A stretch of DNA of 6,564 nt from Zetaproteobacteria bacterium. Lineage in GTDB: Bacteria > Pseudomonadota > Zetaproteobacteria > Mariprofundales > Mariprofundaceae. Location of the stretch: positions 1 to 6,564 of the forward strand of contig JAJRVG010000252.1 of NCBI GenBank assembly GCA_021545595.1, read 5' to 3'. The position numbers and the translations under genes are program-made. A model generated the notes under the pieces. The model was not told the DNA's origin. It ran no database searches and saw nothing but the letters and a program-made list of their open reading frames with translations. Numbering within the stretch: position 1 is the first letter of the stretch; each line of letters starts with the position of its first letter. Shown here piece by piece: positions 1 through 5,994 of this stretch.

Positions 1-141
1 AAGGCACGTGGAAGTGACAGGAGTGGATACAAAGGTGAATTTATCAATCTGGTGAAAACTGCACAGGTACTAAGCAGTCAACACGCAGCCAGATCACCTC
101 GCCCTGTTCATTCGGATGGTGATGGGCTGGTAATAGAATAA
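1..141 (+). CDS. C-terminal end of a VWA-domain protein, YfbK/DUF3520-like (partial, 5' end outside window)
   Basis: Frame 1 is open from the first base to a TAA at 139-141 and gives 46 residues. The start reads KARGSDRSGYKGEFINLVKT, followed by a polar tail ending in DGDGLVIE. The pattern A-[RK]-G-x-D-x-x-G-Y-[RK]-x-E-F-[IV]-x-L-V is what I associate with the extreme C-terminus of YfbK-like von Willebrand factor A proteins (DUF3520 region). Those are secreted or periplasmic proteins with a MIDAS metal site, which would lie upstream and is not visible here. Context fits, because such genes often sit beside an ECF sigma factor and a membrane protein like the two that follow. A strong terminator starts 8 bases after the stop, so the gene probably ends its own transcript. 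The family call rests on a short motif recognised from memory; that a coding end lies here is more certain than its name. Confidence 0.6.
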   Translation, partial: KARGSDRSGYKGEFINLVKTAQVLSSQHAARSPRPVHSDGDGLVIE

Positions 142-148
142 GATGGAT

Positions 149-186
149 GAGTGCCCTCCTTCTATGAAGCGGGAGGGCGCTCTTTT
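149..186 (+). terminator. Rho-independent terminator after the VWA-like gene
   Basis: A 12-bp stem (149-160 with 171-182, two G·T pairs, core GCCCTCC/GGAGGGC) encloses a 10-base loop and is followed by a short T run (183-186). It follows the stop at 141 closely and precedes the sigma gene. It also lies inside the longest open frame of the sigma gene, which argues against an upstream start for that gene. Confidence 0.75.
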
Positions 187-244
187 CATATTCCCGCCTC
201 ACACTCCCTTTTCATCTCAACCAAGGCGGACTACATTTTCATCT

Positions 245-823
245 ATGGCGACGCCTTACGAACCTGCGGATGAAAAACTGATGCTCAGTTACAAAGATGG
301 TGACAGTGCTGCCTTTGAACAGCTCTACCTGCGCCATAAAGGCCCACTCTACCGGTATATGCTGCGCTCATGTGATTCAAAAGACATTGCCGAAGAGCTG
401 TTCCAGGATGTATGGGCCAGTATAATCAAATCACGAAGCAGCTACAAAGCATCAGCGCTGTTCACTACATGGCTATACCGCATTGCCAGCAACCGGCTAA
501 CGGATCACTACCGCAAAAGCGGAAAATGGGATCAATATATAGACCGTGCCGGTGAAGAGGCTTCCGATGAAAACAACTGTGCCGTTGCAGCTCCCTATGA
601 ACAACCAGAGCATCAAACAGCGATCAACCAGCAGATCCAACGTCTTCTTTTCTGCCTTGAACAACTGCCAGCCCTGCAACGTCAGGTCTTCCTGCTCAGA
701 GAGGAGGCCGGATTGAAGCTCGAAGAGATTGCAAATGCCATTGAGGCCAACAAGGAGGCGGTGAAAAGCAGAATGCGCTATGCCATCAACAAACTGCGCC
801 ACTGTATGGGAGAGGTTTCATGA
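245..823 (+). CDS. ECF (sigma-70 family group 4) RNA polymerase sigma factor
   Basis: This 192-residue protein has the two-domain layout of ECF sigma factors. Region 2 spans about residues 24-93: F-E-Q-L-Y near 24-28, D-I-A-E-E-L-F-Q-D-V-W at 47-57, and F-T-T-W-L-Y-R-I-A at 73-81, the -10-recognition and core-binding helices. A variable acidic linker follows at about 100-130. Region 4 spans about 135-187 and has L-P-x-x-x-R-x-V-F-L-L and a helix-turn-helix (LKLEEIANAIEANKEAVKSR) for the -35 element. The frame stays open back to 143, but that stretch runs through the terminator at 149-186 and does not resemble a sigma N-terminus. I therefore start at ATG 245, with a weak AAGGCGG 15 bases upstream. 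The gene overlaps the next one by four bases (ATGA), so it is probably held in check by that membrane protein. Which stress or promoters it serves cannot be read from the sequence. Confidence 0.9.
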   Translation: MATPYEPADEKLMLSYKDGDSAAFEQLYLRHKGPLYRYMLRSCDSKDIAEELFQDVWASIIKSRSSYKASALFTTWLYRIASNRLTDHYRKSGKWDQYIDRAGEEASDENNCAVAAPYEQPEHQTAINQQIQRLLFCLEQLPALQRQVFLLREEAGLKLEEIANAIEANKEAVKSRMRYAINKLRHCMGEVS

Positions 824-1524
824 ACGACATGCATGATGATCTGCGTGATGACGGTATCTCTCGCCTTTATCAGAGGAGTCGAATCGAGGAGCCGCCCATG
901 GGGCTTGATTCAGCCATTCTTTCTCAGGGTAGAAAAGCGGTTAAAAAGAAGAAAAACCTCTGGTGCAGGGTTCGCTGGGTGGTGCCACTTACCTCGTTTG
1001 CGCTGGCGATGTTGACTGCCACGCTGTTTATCCAGATGAGACAGGAACATCCGGAGATTGTTGCGCCCTCCTCTGTTGTCTCCCCTGCCCCTATACTTCC
1101 CCCTACACTTCAAACCGGAGAGGGGTTGAAGGACGACCTGCAGCGTGATCTGAAAAAGAGAAAAGCTACTGTGGGTAAAGAGCAGAGGGAGATGGGGGAT
1201 GCGGCAGCTACTCCCGCTCCTGCTATGGAGCTGAAGTCCGCTCCCGCTGAAATGGAAACAGCTCCGGCAAGAAATCTAATGAAACAAAAACAGGAGGCTG
1301 TAGGCACCTCTCAATTCAGAAGCAGAGAGAGCCTTTCCGAAACCGATTCAGCAGCACCCCCTCAGGCCAAAGATATGAAAGGTCAGACTGCCCTCACCCC
1401 TGACGCATGGATTGAAAAGATCAGGGGACTTCTTAAGCAGGGCAAAAAGGATGAAGCGGTCAAAGAACTCAAAACGTTCAGGACTGCGTATCCAGATTAC
1501 GAACTACCTGCCGATCTTAAATAA
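820..1524 (+). CDS. Single-pass membrane protein, probable anti-sigma factor of the ECF pair
   Basis: This 234-residue protein starts at an ATG overlapping the sigma stop, behind the strong ribosome site GGGAGAGG (808-815). It has a short cytoplasmic N-terminus (1-50) ending in a basic run (K41-R52), and one membrane helix at about 53-72 (WVVPLTSFALAMLTATLFIQ). A long Pro/Ala/Glu/Lys-rich low-complexity stretch, presumably periplasmic, follows at about 80-188. The last 40 residues form a compact motif: D-A-W-I-E-K-I-R-x-L-L-x-x-G-K-x-D-E-A, then F-R-x-A-Y-P-D-Y-x-L-P-A-D-L. I recognise this tail from proteins encoded directly after ECF sigma factors in proteobacteria. There is no H-x3-C-x2-C zinc motif, so it is not a ZAS-type anti-sigma. 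The anti-sigma role is inferred from translational coupling and topology; the motif itself does not prove sigma binding. Confidence 0.75.
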   Translation: MNDMHDDLRDDGISRLYQRSRIEEPPMGLDSAILSQGRKAVKKKKNLWCRVRWVVPLTSFALAMLTATLFIQMRQEHPEIVAPSSVVSPAPILPPTLQTGEGLKDDLQRDLKKRKATVGKEQREMGDAAATPAPAMELKSAPAEMETAPARNLMKQKQEAVGTSQFRSRESLSETDSAAPPQAKDMKGQTALTPDAWIEKIRGLLKQGKKDEAVKELKTFRTAYPDYELPADLK

Positions 1525-1570
1525 GTATTGTATCCCCGGAACCACGATCAAAACAGTGCAATAAAGCACA

Positions 1571-1948
1571 TTAATCGATGATGTAATCCGCTGTAATGAT
1601 TTCAAGCACATGCCCGTTTGGGTCCTTAAAATAGACACCCCGGTCACCATATTTATGATTGATTTGACCATTCGCTAAATCGTAAGGATTACTGCCATAT
1701 TCAATACCACTGTTTTGAATGCGACCAAATATCTGATCAAACTGTTCTTCACTCACCTTGAACGCATAGTGAATGGATGAAAAATTCTCTTTAGTTTGAA
1801 AATCCAACGTTAACGTTGAGCTGACTTTCACAACCGCAAAATGCCCCCACTCTTTTACAAACTTAAAACCAAATATGTTTTCATAGAATCTGGCCGATTC
1901 AACGTTATCAAACGAAGGAACAATGGTGTGGTTTAAACTTATCTCCAT
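1571..1948 (-). CDS. VOC-superfamily protein (glyoxalase/bleomycin-resistance/dioxygenase fold)
   Basis: This 125-residue protein is one full VOC unit of paired beta-alpha-beta-beta-beta modules. It begins with L-N-H-T-I-V-P and has A-R-F-Y-E-N-I-F-G-F typical of the first helix. It ends with G-V-Y-F-K-D-P-N-G-H-V-L-E-I, the family's last two strands. Likely metal ligands are H7, H60 (S-I-H-Y-A-F) and E116 (V-L-E-I). A good AGGAG-type site (AGGGAG, minus strand of 1957-1962) lies 8 bases before the ATG, so the start is secure. The substrate is unknown; members include glyoxalases, thiol transferases, drug-binding proteins and ring-cleaving dioxygenases. The end H-x-Y-A-F ... N-H-x-x-G-x-R-G-V-Y-F resembles the ChaP-like subgroup, but this is tentative. 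The gene is AT-rich (about 38% GC in the 120 bases I counted) compared with the surrounding genes and stands alone on its strand, suggesting later acquisition. Confidence 0.88.
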   Translation of the reverse strand: MEISLNHTIVPSFDNVESARFYENIFGFKFVKEWGHFAVVKVSSTLTLDFQTKENFSSIHYAFKVSEEQFDQIFGRIQNSGIEYGSNPYDLANGQINHKYGDRGVYFKDPNGHVLEIITADYIID

Positions 1949-2009
1949 ACTTATTACTCCCTGCTTAGAAAAGATTTATTTCAAAATGTCACGTTTTCGA
2001 TCTTTTTCT

Positions 2010-2046
2010 GCTCCAGGAATAAAATAATAAAATTATCTTTTGGAGC
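2010..2046. repeat. AT-rich inverted repeat upstream of the VOC gene
   Basis: GCTCCA (2010-2015) pairs with TGGAGC (2041-2046), extendable by two G·T pairs and one A-T pair. Inside is a second small hairpin, ATAAT/ATTAT (2024-2028 with 2032-2036). It lies in the 123-base gap between the VOC start and the EI24-gene stop, which otherwise holds only the VOC leader and the next hairpin. Its role is unknown; it could be an operator, an edge of an inserted segment, or chance structure in AT-rich DNA. Confidence 0.4.
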
Positions 2047-2051
2047 TAATT

Positions 2052-2072
2052 AAAGGGTAACGTCCCCTTTTT
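2052..2072. terminator. Hairpin immediately downstream of the EI24-domain gene, possible terminator
   Basis: AAAGGG (2052-2057) pairs with CCCTTT (2065-2070) around a 7-base loop, one base from the EI24-gene stop at 2072-2074. The T run follows it on the plus strand (2068-2072). On the minus strand, where the EI24 gene ends, only a short TTAATTAG follows. It is thus a weak terminator for the EI24 gene and a better one for antisense transcription. The same small palindrome could instead be the border of a mobile segment carrying the VOC gene. Confidence 0.4.
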
Positions 2073-2797
2073 CACAATTCGGGGCTTTCACTGTTCACTT
2101 GAGAATAGAGTCCGACTACTGCGGCAGGCAGCACGAAGAGGTTCAGACCCGGGATAATCAACAAAAACATGGCAAGGCCGGAGAAGCCCATGTAGTACCA
2201 TCTGTTATCTTCAACCTGTGACCTGCGTTCCAACCATTTCCAGCCAGCAAAGGTGGCCGGTGTATCCATGAACTCAAAACTGAGCAACTTCAGACTGGCA
2301 TAGCTCCAGATCGCAGTGGCGGCAATGGTGCCATAAATGGGAACGAGAAGAAAAAGTACTGCCAGAGCTGCCAGGGGAATAAATGTCACCAGAGGCATCA
2401 CACTGTTCCATAGCGAGTTGGCAACACTCTTCCACCACGGAAGCACCGCCTGCTCCAGTTCAACACCGTTAATCCTGCCGACACGAACATAGAGCTGATC
2501 CAGCCACGGAGCCACGGCAATGGAGCCGAGTGTGACAAAACTGACAACACCGATCACCAGTGCCAGCAGCATGGAAAACAGCGACAGCAGCCAGGCTAGA
2601 AAGCCGATATACCAGGCATCACCTGTTGGAATGAAGCGCTCACCGATGGCGGCCGAGAGTTCGAACACCCCATAGGTCAACCCAACAAAAAGAACCAGAA
2701 GCAGCAGTATCATGCGCCAGATCACAGCCCGCAGCTCTGCCCTGCTCAACAGCAGATGAAGCCCCTTCACCAGCGCCCACGCCCCTTTAAACATCAT
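2072..2797 (-). CDS. EI24-domain (CysZ-like) integral membrane protein
   Basis: This 241-residue protein opens with M-M-F-K-G-A-W-A-L-V-K-G-L-H-L-L-L, the usual amphipathic start of EI24/CysZ-like proteins. It has about four hydrophobic blocks, at 27-47, 64-94, 135-165 and 203-231. The motif I-A-V-A-P-W-L-D-Q-L-Y (93-103) corresponds to the family's A-P-F-x-D loop, and the end I-I-P-G-L-N-L-F-V-L-P-A-A-V-V-G is the typical final helix. CysZ proper imports sulfate; most EI24 members have no known substrate, so I do not call this cysZ. The frame is open to an ATG at 2881, but those extra 28 residues lie over the preceding gene. ATG 2797 (or 2794, the next codon) matches the family start and lies just behind a purine-rich GGGGAAGGGG. 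It overlaps the end of the DUF2007 gene by 11 bases, so the two are probably translationally coupled. Confidence 0.85.
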   Translation of the reverse strand: MMFKGAWALVKGLHLLLSRAELRAVIWRMILLLLVLFVGLTYGVFELSAAIGERFIPTGDAWYIGFLAWLLSLFSMLLALVIGVVSFVTLGSIAVAPWLDQLYVRVGRINGVELEQAVLPWWKSVANSLWNSVMPLVTFIPLAALAVLFLLVPIYGTIAATAIWSYASLKLLSFEFMDTPATFAGWKWLERRSQVEDNRWYYMGFSGLAMFLLIIPGLNLFVLPAAVVGLYSQVNSESPEL

Positions 2798-3011
2798 CCC
2801 CTTCCCCACCACTTTCAATATCGGCCAATAGAGCCAGGGCGACATCCATATCCTGCTCACCCACCAGAACACGTGCCTCAATCAGGCCGGGCAATGGCAG
2901 CAATGAATTCATGCCGACTCCCTCCACACGGTAACCAATACCGCCTGACTCAAGCAGATCGCATAATATCTGCAGACTGATCTGATCATTTACCTTCTTT
3001 AATAGCTGCAT
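2787..3011 (-). CDS. DUF2007-family small protein
   Basis: This 74-residue protein resembles DUF2007 (sometimes labelled putative signal-transducing protein). It has an N-terminal beta strand, a helix (I-S-L-Q-I-L-C-D-L-L-E-S-G-G-I), and a strand with Y-R-V-E-G. Next come P-L-P-G-L-I-E-A-R-V-L-V and a last helix in which D-M-D-V-A-L-A-L-L holds the usual 'D-x-x-x-A-x-x-L-L' pattern. It is soluble, with no signal peptide, and has no proven biochemical function. It is the first gene of a two-gene unit with the EI24 membrane protein; pairing with a membrane protein hints at an accessory or sensory role, an inference only. The start ATG (3011-3009) has no convincing ribosome-binding site, and no other in-frame ATG, GTG or TTG is obvious near it. 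The ATG abuts a plus-strand ATG in the palindrome CATATG. Confidence 0.8.
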   Translation of the reverse strand: MQLLKKVNDQISLQILCDLLESGGIGYRVEGVGMNSLLPLPGLIEARVLVGEQDMDVALALLADIESGGEGDDV

Positions 3012-3095
3012 ATGGAAAGGATAGCAGGTATCAGCCTCCCGTCATCCCTGACAGCTCTTGACACCAGGGGGGGCACAGATGAACGATTGCCTCCC
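3012..3095. promoter_or_regulatory. Divergent intergenic region between the DUF2007 gene and tldD
   Basis: These 84 bases separate the divergent starts if tldD begins at 3096, so they must hold promoter signals for both sides unless these lie inside genes. A perfect TTGACA (3058-3063) is present on the plus strand, but the matching -10 is poor (AACGAT at 3082-3087, 18-base spacer). If used, the transcript would begin almost at the tldD ATG and be nearly leaderless. On the minus strand TATCCT (3018-3023) is -10-like with no good -35. This is a candidate only. Confidence 0.25.
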
Positions 3096-4523
3096 ATGAA
3101 GAGTTCCCCACAGCCGAACAATCTCCCTGTTGCAGAGGAAACCCTCTCTCAAATGCTTGATAAAATGGTGCCGACCGGTGCTGATGATGCCGATCTCTAT
3201 CTTGAGCAGAGCGCAAGTGAATCGCTTGCACTTGAAGAGGGGCGGGTAAAACATGTTTCAGCCAGCGCCCATCAGGGGATAGGTGCCCGGGTTATCAGGG
3301 GTGAGGTCTCCGGACATGCCTATACAGACAGGCTTGAAAGCCCGGCACTGATGGAGTGTGCCCGTGCTGCACGCGCCATTGCCGAAAGCGGTGCCAGAGC
3401 CCAATCGGTATCCATTCATCCGGATCGCACAGATCATCAGCTCTACCAGCCAGCCAACCCGGCACTAACCGCCTCAATGCCTGAACGCAAAGCACTGCTT
3501 GAGAAACTGGACAGGCTGGCACGAACGCTTGATCCAAGGGTTAAACAGGTATTCGCCAACGTATCTACATCCTTTTCCAGCATTCATCTTATTCGCATGG
3601 ACGGTTCTCACCTGCACGATGCGCGCCCACTTGTCCGGCTCAATGTCTCCGTAGTTGTCGAGCAGAATGGTAAACGGGAAACCGGCTCAACCGGTGGCGG
3701 TGGCCGCTTTGACCTTACACATCTGCTTAAAGGTGATGAGGCCGAACGGCTGACCCGTGAAGCAGTTCGCCTTGCCCTTTTGAACCTTGATGCGATTCCT
3801 GCCCCTGCCGGCCCGATGCCGGTGGTGCTGGGCCCAGGATGGCCGGGAATCCTGCTGCATGAAGCGATTGGACATGGTCTTGAAGGCGATTTTAATCGTA
3901 AGGGAAGCTCTGCCTTCTCCGGCAAAATCGGTCAGCGCATTGCAGCCCCCGGTGTAACGGTTGTGGATGATGGTTCAATGCCTGAGCGCCGTGGCTCTCT
4001 TAACATGGATGATGAAGGGACACCGACTGGCTGCACAACGCTGATTGAGGACGGCATCCTGACCACCTACATGCAGGATCGGCAGAACGCACGACTGATG
4101 GGCGTGGAGCCAACCGGCAATGGCAGGCGTGAATCCTATGCACACCCGGTGCTGCCGCGGATGACCAACACCTTCATGTTAGCGGGGCAGGATGATCCGA
4201 AAGAGATTCTCTCCACACTCAAACATGGTCTTTATGCCGTAAATTTTGGTGGTGGGCAGGTAGATATCACCTCAGGAAAGTTTGTATTTTCCACATCTGA
4301 GGCATATCTGATTGAGAATGGAGAGATAAAAGCTCCGGTTAAAGGCGCTACCCTGATCGGAAATGGTCCGGACGTACTCACAAAAGTCTCCATGATCGGG
4401 AATGATCTTCAGCTTGATCCCGGCGTTGGAACCTGTGGAAAAGATGGACAATCGGTGCCGGTCGGTGTCGGACAGCCAACCCTGAAGATTGATGAAATGG
4501 TTGTTGGAGGAACAGATTCATGA
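3096..4523 (+). CDS. tldD: Metalloprotease TldD
   Basis: This 475-residue protein is the catalytic subunit of the cytoplasmic TldD/TldE heterodimeric zinc protease. In enterobacteria the complex cleaves unfolded or flexible peptides, including the microcin B17 precursor leader and the antitoxin CcdA. The active-site motif H-E-A-I-G-H is at residues 255-260 (H255, E256, H259), within G-W-P-G-I-L-L-H-E-A-I-G-H-G-L-E-G-D-F. The conserved metal-ligand cysteine is C447 in G-V-G-T-C-G-K. Other family blocks are T-G-N-G-R-R-E-S-Y-A-H, N-F-G-G-G-Q-V-D-I-T-S-G-K-F-V-F-S and the C-terminal V-G-V-G-Q-P-T-L-K-I-D. Length matches E. coli TldD (481). An in-frame ATG at 3012 would add 28 non-conserved residues; the distance to the D-L-Y-L-E-Q strand favours ATG 3096, though neither start has a clear Shine-Dalgarno. 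It overlaps tldE by four bases. Confidence 0.95.
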   Translation: MKSSPQPNNLPVAEETLSQMLDKMVPTGADDADLYLEQSASESLALEEGRVKHVSASAHQGIGARVIRGEVSGHAYTDRLESPALMECARAARAIAESGARAQSVSIHPDRTDHQLYQPANPALTASMPERKALLEKLDRLARTLDPRVKQVFANVSTSFSSIHLIRMDGSHLHDARPLVRLNVSVVVEQNGKRETGSTGGGGRFDLTHLLKGDEAERLTREAVRLALLNLDAIPAPAGPMPVVLGPGWPGILLHEAIGHGLEGDFNRKGSSAFSGKIGQRIAAPGVTVVDDGSMPERRGSLNMDDEGTPTGCTTLIEDGILTTYMQDRQNARLMGVEPTGNGRRESYAHPVLPRMTNTFMLAGQDDPKEILSTLKHGLYAVNFGGGQVDITSGKFVFSTSEAYLIENGEIKAPVKGATLIGNGPDVLTKVSMIGNDLQLDPGVGTCGKDGQSVPVGVGQPTLKIDEMVVGGTDS

Positions 4524-5914
4524 GCCACTCCAGCGACAGGAAAACAGATGATATGAAAGAGATTGCAAGCCGTCTGGTAGAGATGGCCGGAAAATCCGGT
4601 GCTGCCGACGCAGATGCACTGGCTGTTAACGATGTTGGCGAAAACATCTCTGTCCGGAACAGAAAAATAGAGAGCGTTGAACGCGAAGAGTCTCGTGGAA
4701 TTGGTCTGCGTGCCTTTGTTAAAACATCTGAAGGGCTCGCCTTCGCATCGGCATCAAGCTCTGATTTTTCCAACGACGGTATGAGAAAACTGGTAGATCA
4801 GGTGATTGCCATGGCCAGAATCTCTACAGCCGACCCGGATGCCATGCCGCCTTCAGGTGCTGAACATCCAACAACTGCAGAGTTGGCAACATGGGATGAT
4901 AAACACCCTGTCGAGATCGAATGGACACTTGCAGCAGCCAGGCAGGCGGCTCTGGCATGTGAAGAAGCTGCACTGGATTACTCCGACAAAATAGAGAACA
5001 GTGAAGGTGCAGAGGCAGGCTTTAGCAGAACCCATGTTGCCTACGCATCTGCAGACAATTTCAGAGGTAAGTACCAGAAATCTTCTCTGGGACTGAGCCT
5101 TTCAGTGATTGCCGGAACGGGCGATCAGATGCAGAGGGATTATGCCTACTCTCGGGTTCAACAAGTTGAAAAGCTGAAAAACCCACAAATGATTGGTCAG
5201 GAAGCGGCAGAAAGGGCTATTCGACGCGTGGGTGCCCGCAGCATCTCAACCCGGCAGACCACAGTTGTTTTTGAACCAAGAATGGCCACCTCGATTCTGG
5301 GGCATCTGATCAGTGCCATTAATGGCAGGTCAGTACTGCAGAAACGGTCATTCCTTGCAGAGAGCAATGGCCAGGCTCTTTTCCCGGAATTTGTACAGAT
5401 TGAAGATAATCCGGATCATCCGGATGGCCTTGGCAACCGGCTCTTTGATGGAGAAGGTACCCGCTGCAGACAAAGAACCATTATTGATTCAGGAAAACTG
5501 ACAGGTTTTCTGACCGATCGTTATGCGGCGGCAAGACTGAAATCAGAACCCACAGGTCATGCCCGCCGTGGATTAACCGGAGATACCGGTATCGGCCCTT
5601 CCAACCTGATTCTGCATCCCGGAGAGATGGATGTGGAGGCCATGCTTCAAGAGATTGGTGATGGTCTTCTGGTTACAGAGATGATGGGCTTTGGTATTAA
5701 TGGTGTCACCGGAGACTATTCACGTGGTGCGGCAGGCTTCCTGATTGAGAATGGTAAAGTCGGACAGCCTGTTAATGAAATTACCGTTGCCGGTAATCTG
5801 AAAAAGATGTTTGCCAATATTTCTCATCTTGGCTCTGATCTGACATGGTTTGGCTCTACAGCGGTGCCAACCATCGCCATCGCCGACATGACAGTCGCCG
5901 GGCAGGAGGGTTGA
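4520..5914 (+). CDS. pmbA: Metalloprotease accessory subunit TldE (PmbA)
   Basis: This 464-residue protein is the partner of TldD; the two form the barrel-shaped protease in which TldE lacks the metal site. Consistent with that, there is no H-E-x3-H motif. Family landmarks are N-R-K-I-E-S-V-E-R-E-E-S-R-G-I-G-L-R (47-64) in the N-terminal domain and H-L-I-S-A-I-N-G-R-S-V-L-Q-K-R-S-F-L (262-279). Further on are the glycine-rich block starting M-G-F-G-I-N-G-V-T-G-D-Y-S-R-G-A-A-G-F (389-407) and the terminal strands with D-L-T-W-F-G-S-T-A-V-P (440-450). The start ATG overlaps the tldD stop (ATGA) and sits 7 bases after GGAGGAA (4506-4512), so start and coupling are firm. E. coli PmbA is about 450 residues. 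The stop codon lies at the very edge of the structured repeat array downstream. No precursor peptide that the pair might process is visible here. Confidence 0.95.
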   Translation: MSHSSDRKTDDMKEIASRLVEMAGKSGAADADALAVNDVGENISVRNRKIESVEREESRGIGLRAFVKTSEGLAFASASSSDFSNDGMRKLVDQVIAMARISTADPDAMPPSGAEHPTTAELATWDDKHPVEIEWTLAAARQAALACEEAALDYSDKIENSEGAEAGFSRTHVAYASADNFRGKYQKSSLGLSLSVIAGTGDQMQRDYAYSRVQQVEKLKNPQMIGQEAAERAIRRVGARSISTRQTTVVFEPRMATSILGHLISAINGRSVLQKRSFLAESNGQALFPEFVQIEDNPDHPDGLGNRLFDGEGTRCRQRTIIDSGKLTGFLTDRYAAARLKSEPTGHARRGLTGDTGIGPSNLILHPGEMDVEAMLQEIGDGLLVTEMMGFGINGVTGDYSRGAAGFLIENGKVGQPVNEITVAGNLKKMFANISHLGSDLTWFGSTAVPTIAIADMTVAGQEG

Positions 5915-5993
5915 TAGATACAGAGAAGCACATCCTTGCACCTCTCTTTTAACGCTAAGACAAAAATGTAGTTTTGCCTTAGCTCACAAAATC
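5909..5993 (-). repeat. Structured repeat, inverted head-truncated copy (copy 0)
   Basis: Read on the minus strand from 5993 down, this begins GATTTTGTGAGC, exactly the end of the conserved head of the two direct copies. Hairpin A follows: a 12-bp stem (5983-5972 with 5965-5954, one G·T pair) and a 6-base loop. The box GCGTTAAAAG (5955-5946) comes next. Hairpin B is an 11-bp stem (5947-5937 with 5932-5922, three G·T pairs) with loop AGGA. The end GTATCTATCAACC (5921-5909) is a weak match, about 9 of 14 bases, to the tail of the other copies and runs over the tldE stop codon. The first 31 bases of the head are missing. The stems pair fully only as minus-strand sequence. Confidence 0.65.
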
Positions 5994-5994
5994 G

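Noticed and set aside
143..244. N-terminal extension of the sigma factor from ATG 143
   Set aside because: It reads through a strong terminator hairpin (149-186), has no sigma-like residues and no ribosome site; ATG 245 matches the family N-terminus.
1556..1569. GTGC/GCAC hairpin as a terminator between the anti-sigma and VOC genes
   Set aside because: Only four pairs, with no T run on either strand.
1964..1992. Promoter for the VOC gene (GTGACA, 17-base spacer, TCTAAG on the minus strand)
   Set aside because: The predicted start of transcription would fall inside the gene's own ribosome site at 1957-1962, so the fit is probably chance in AT-rich DNA.
3608..3925. Minus-strand frame of 105 codons inside tldD
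   Set aside because: It is antisense to the highly conserved TldD active-site region and is a compositional shadow.
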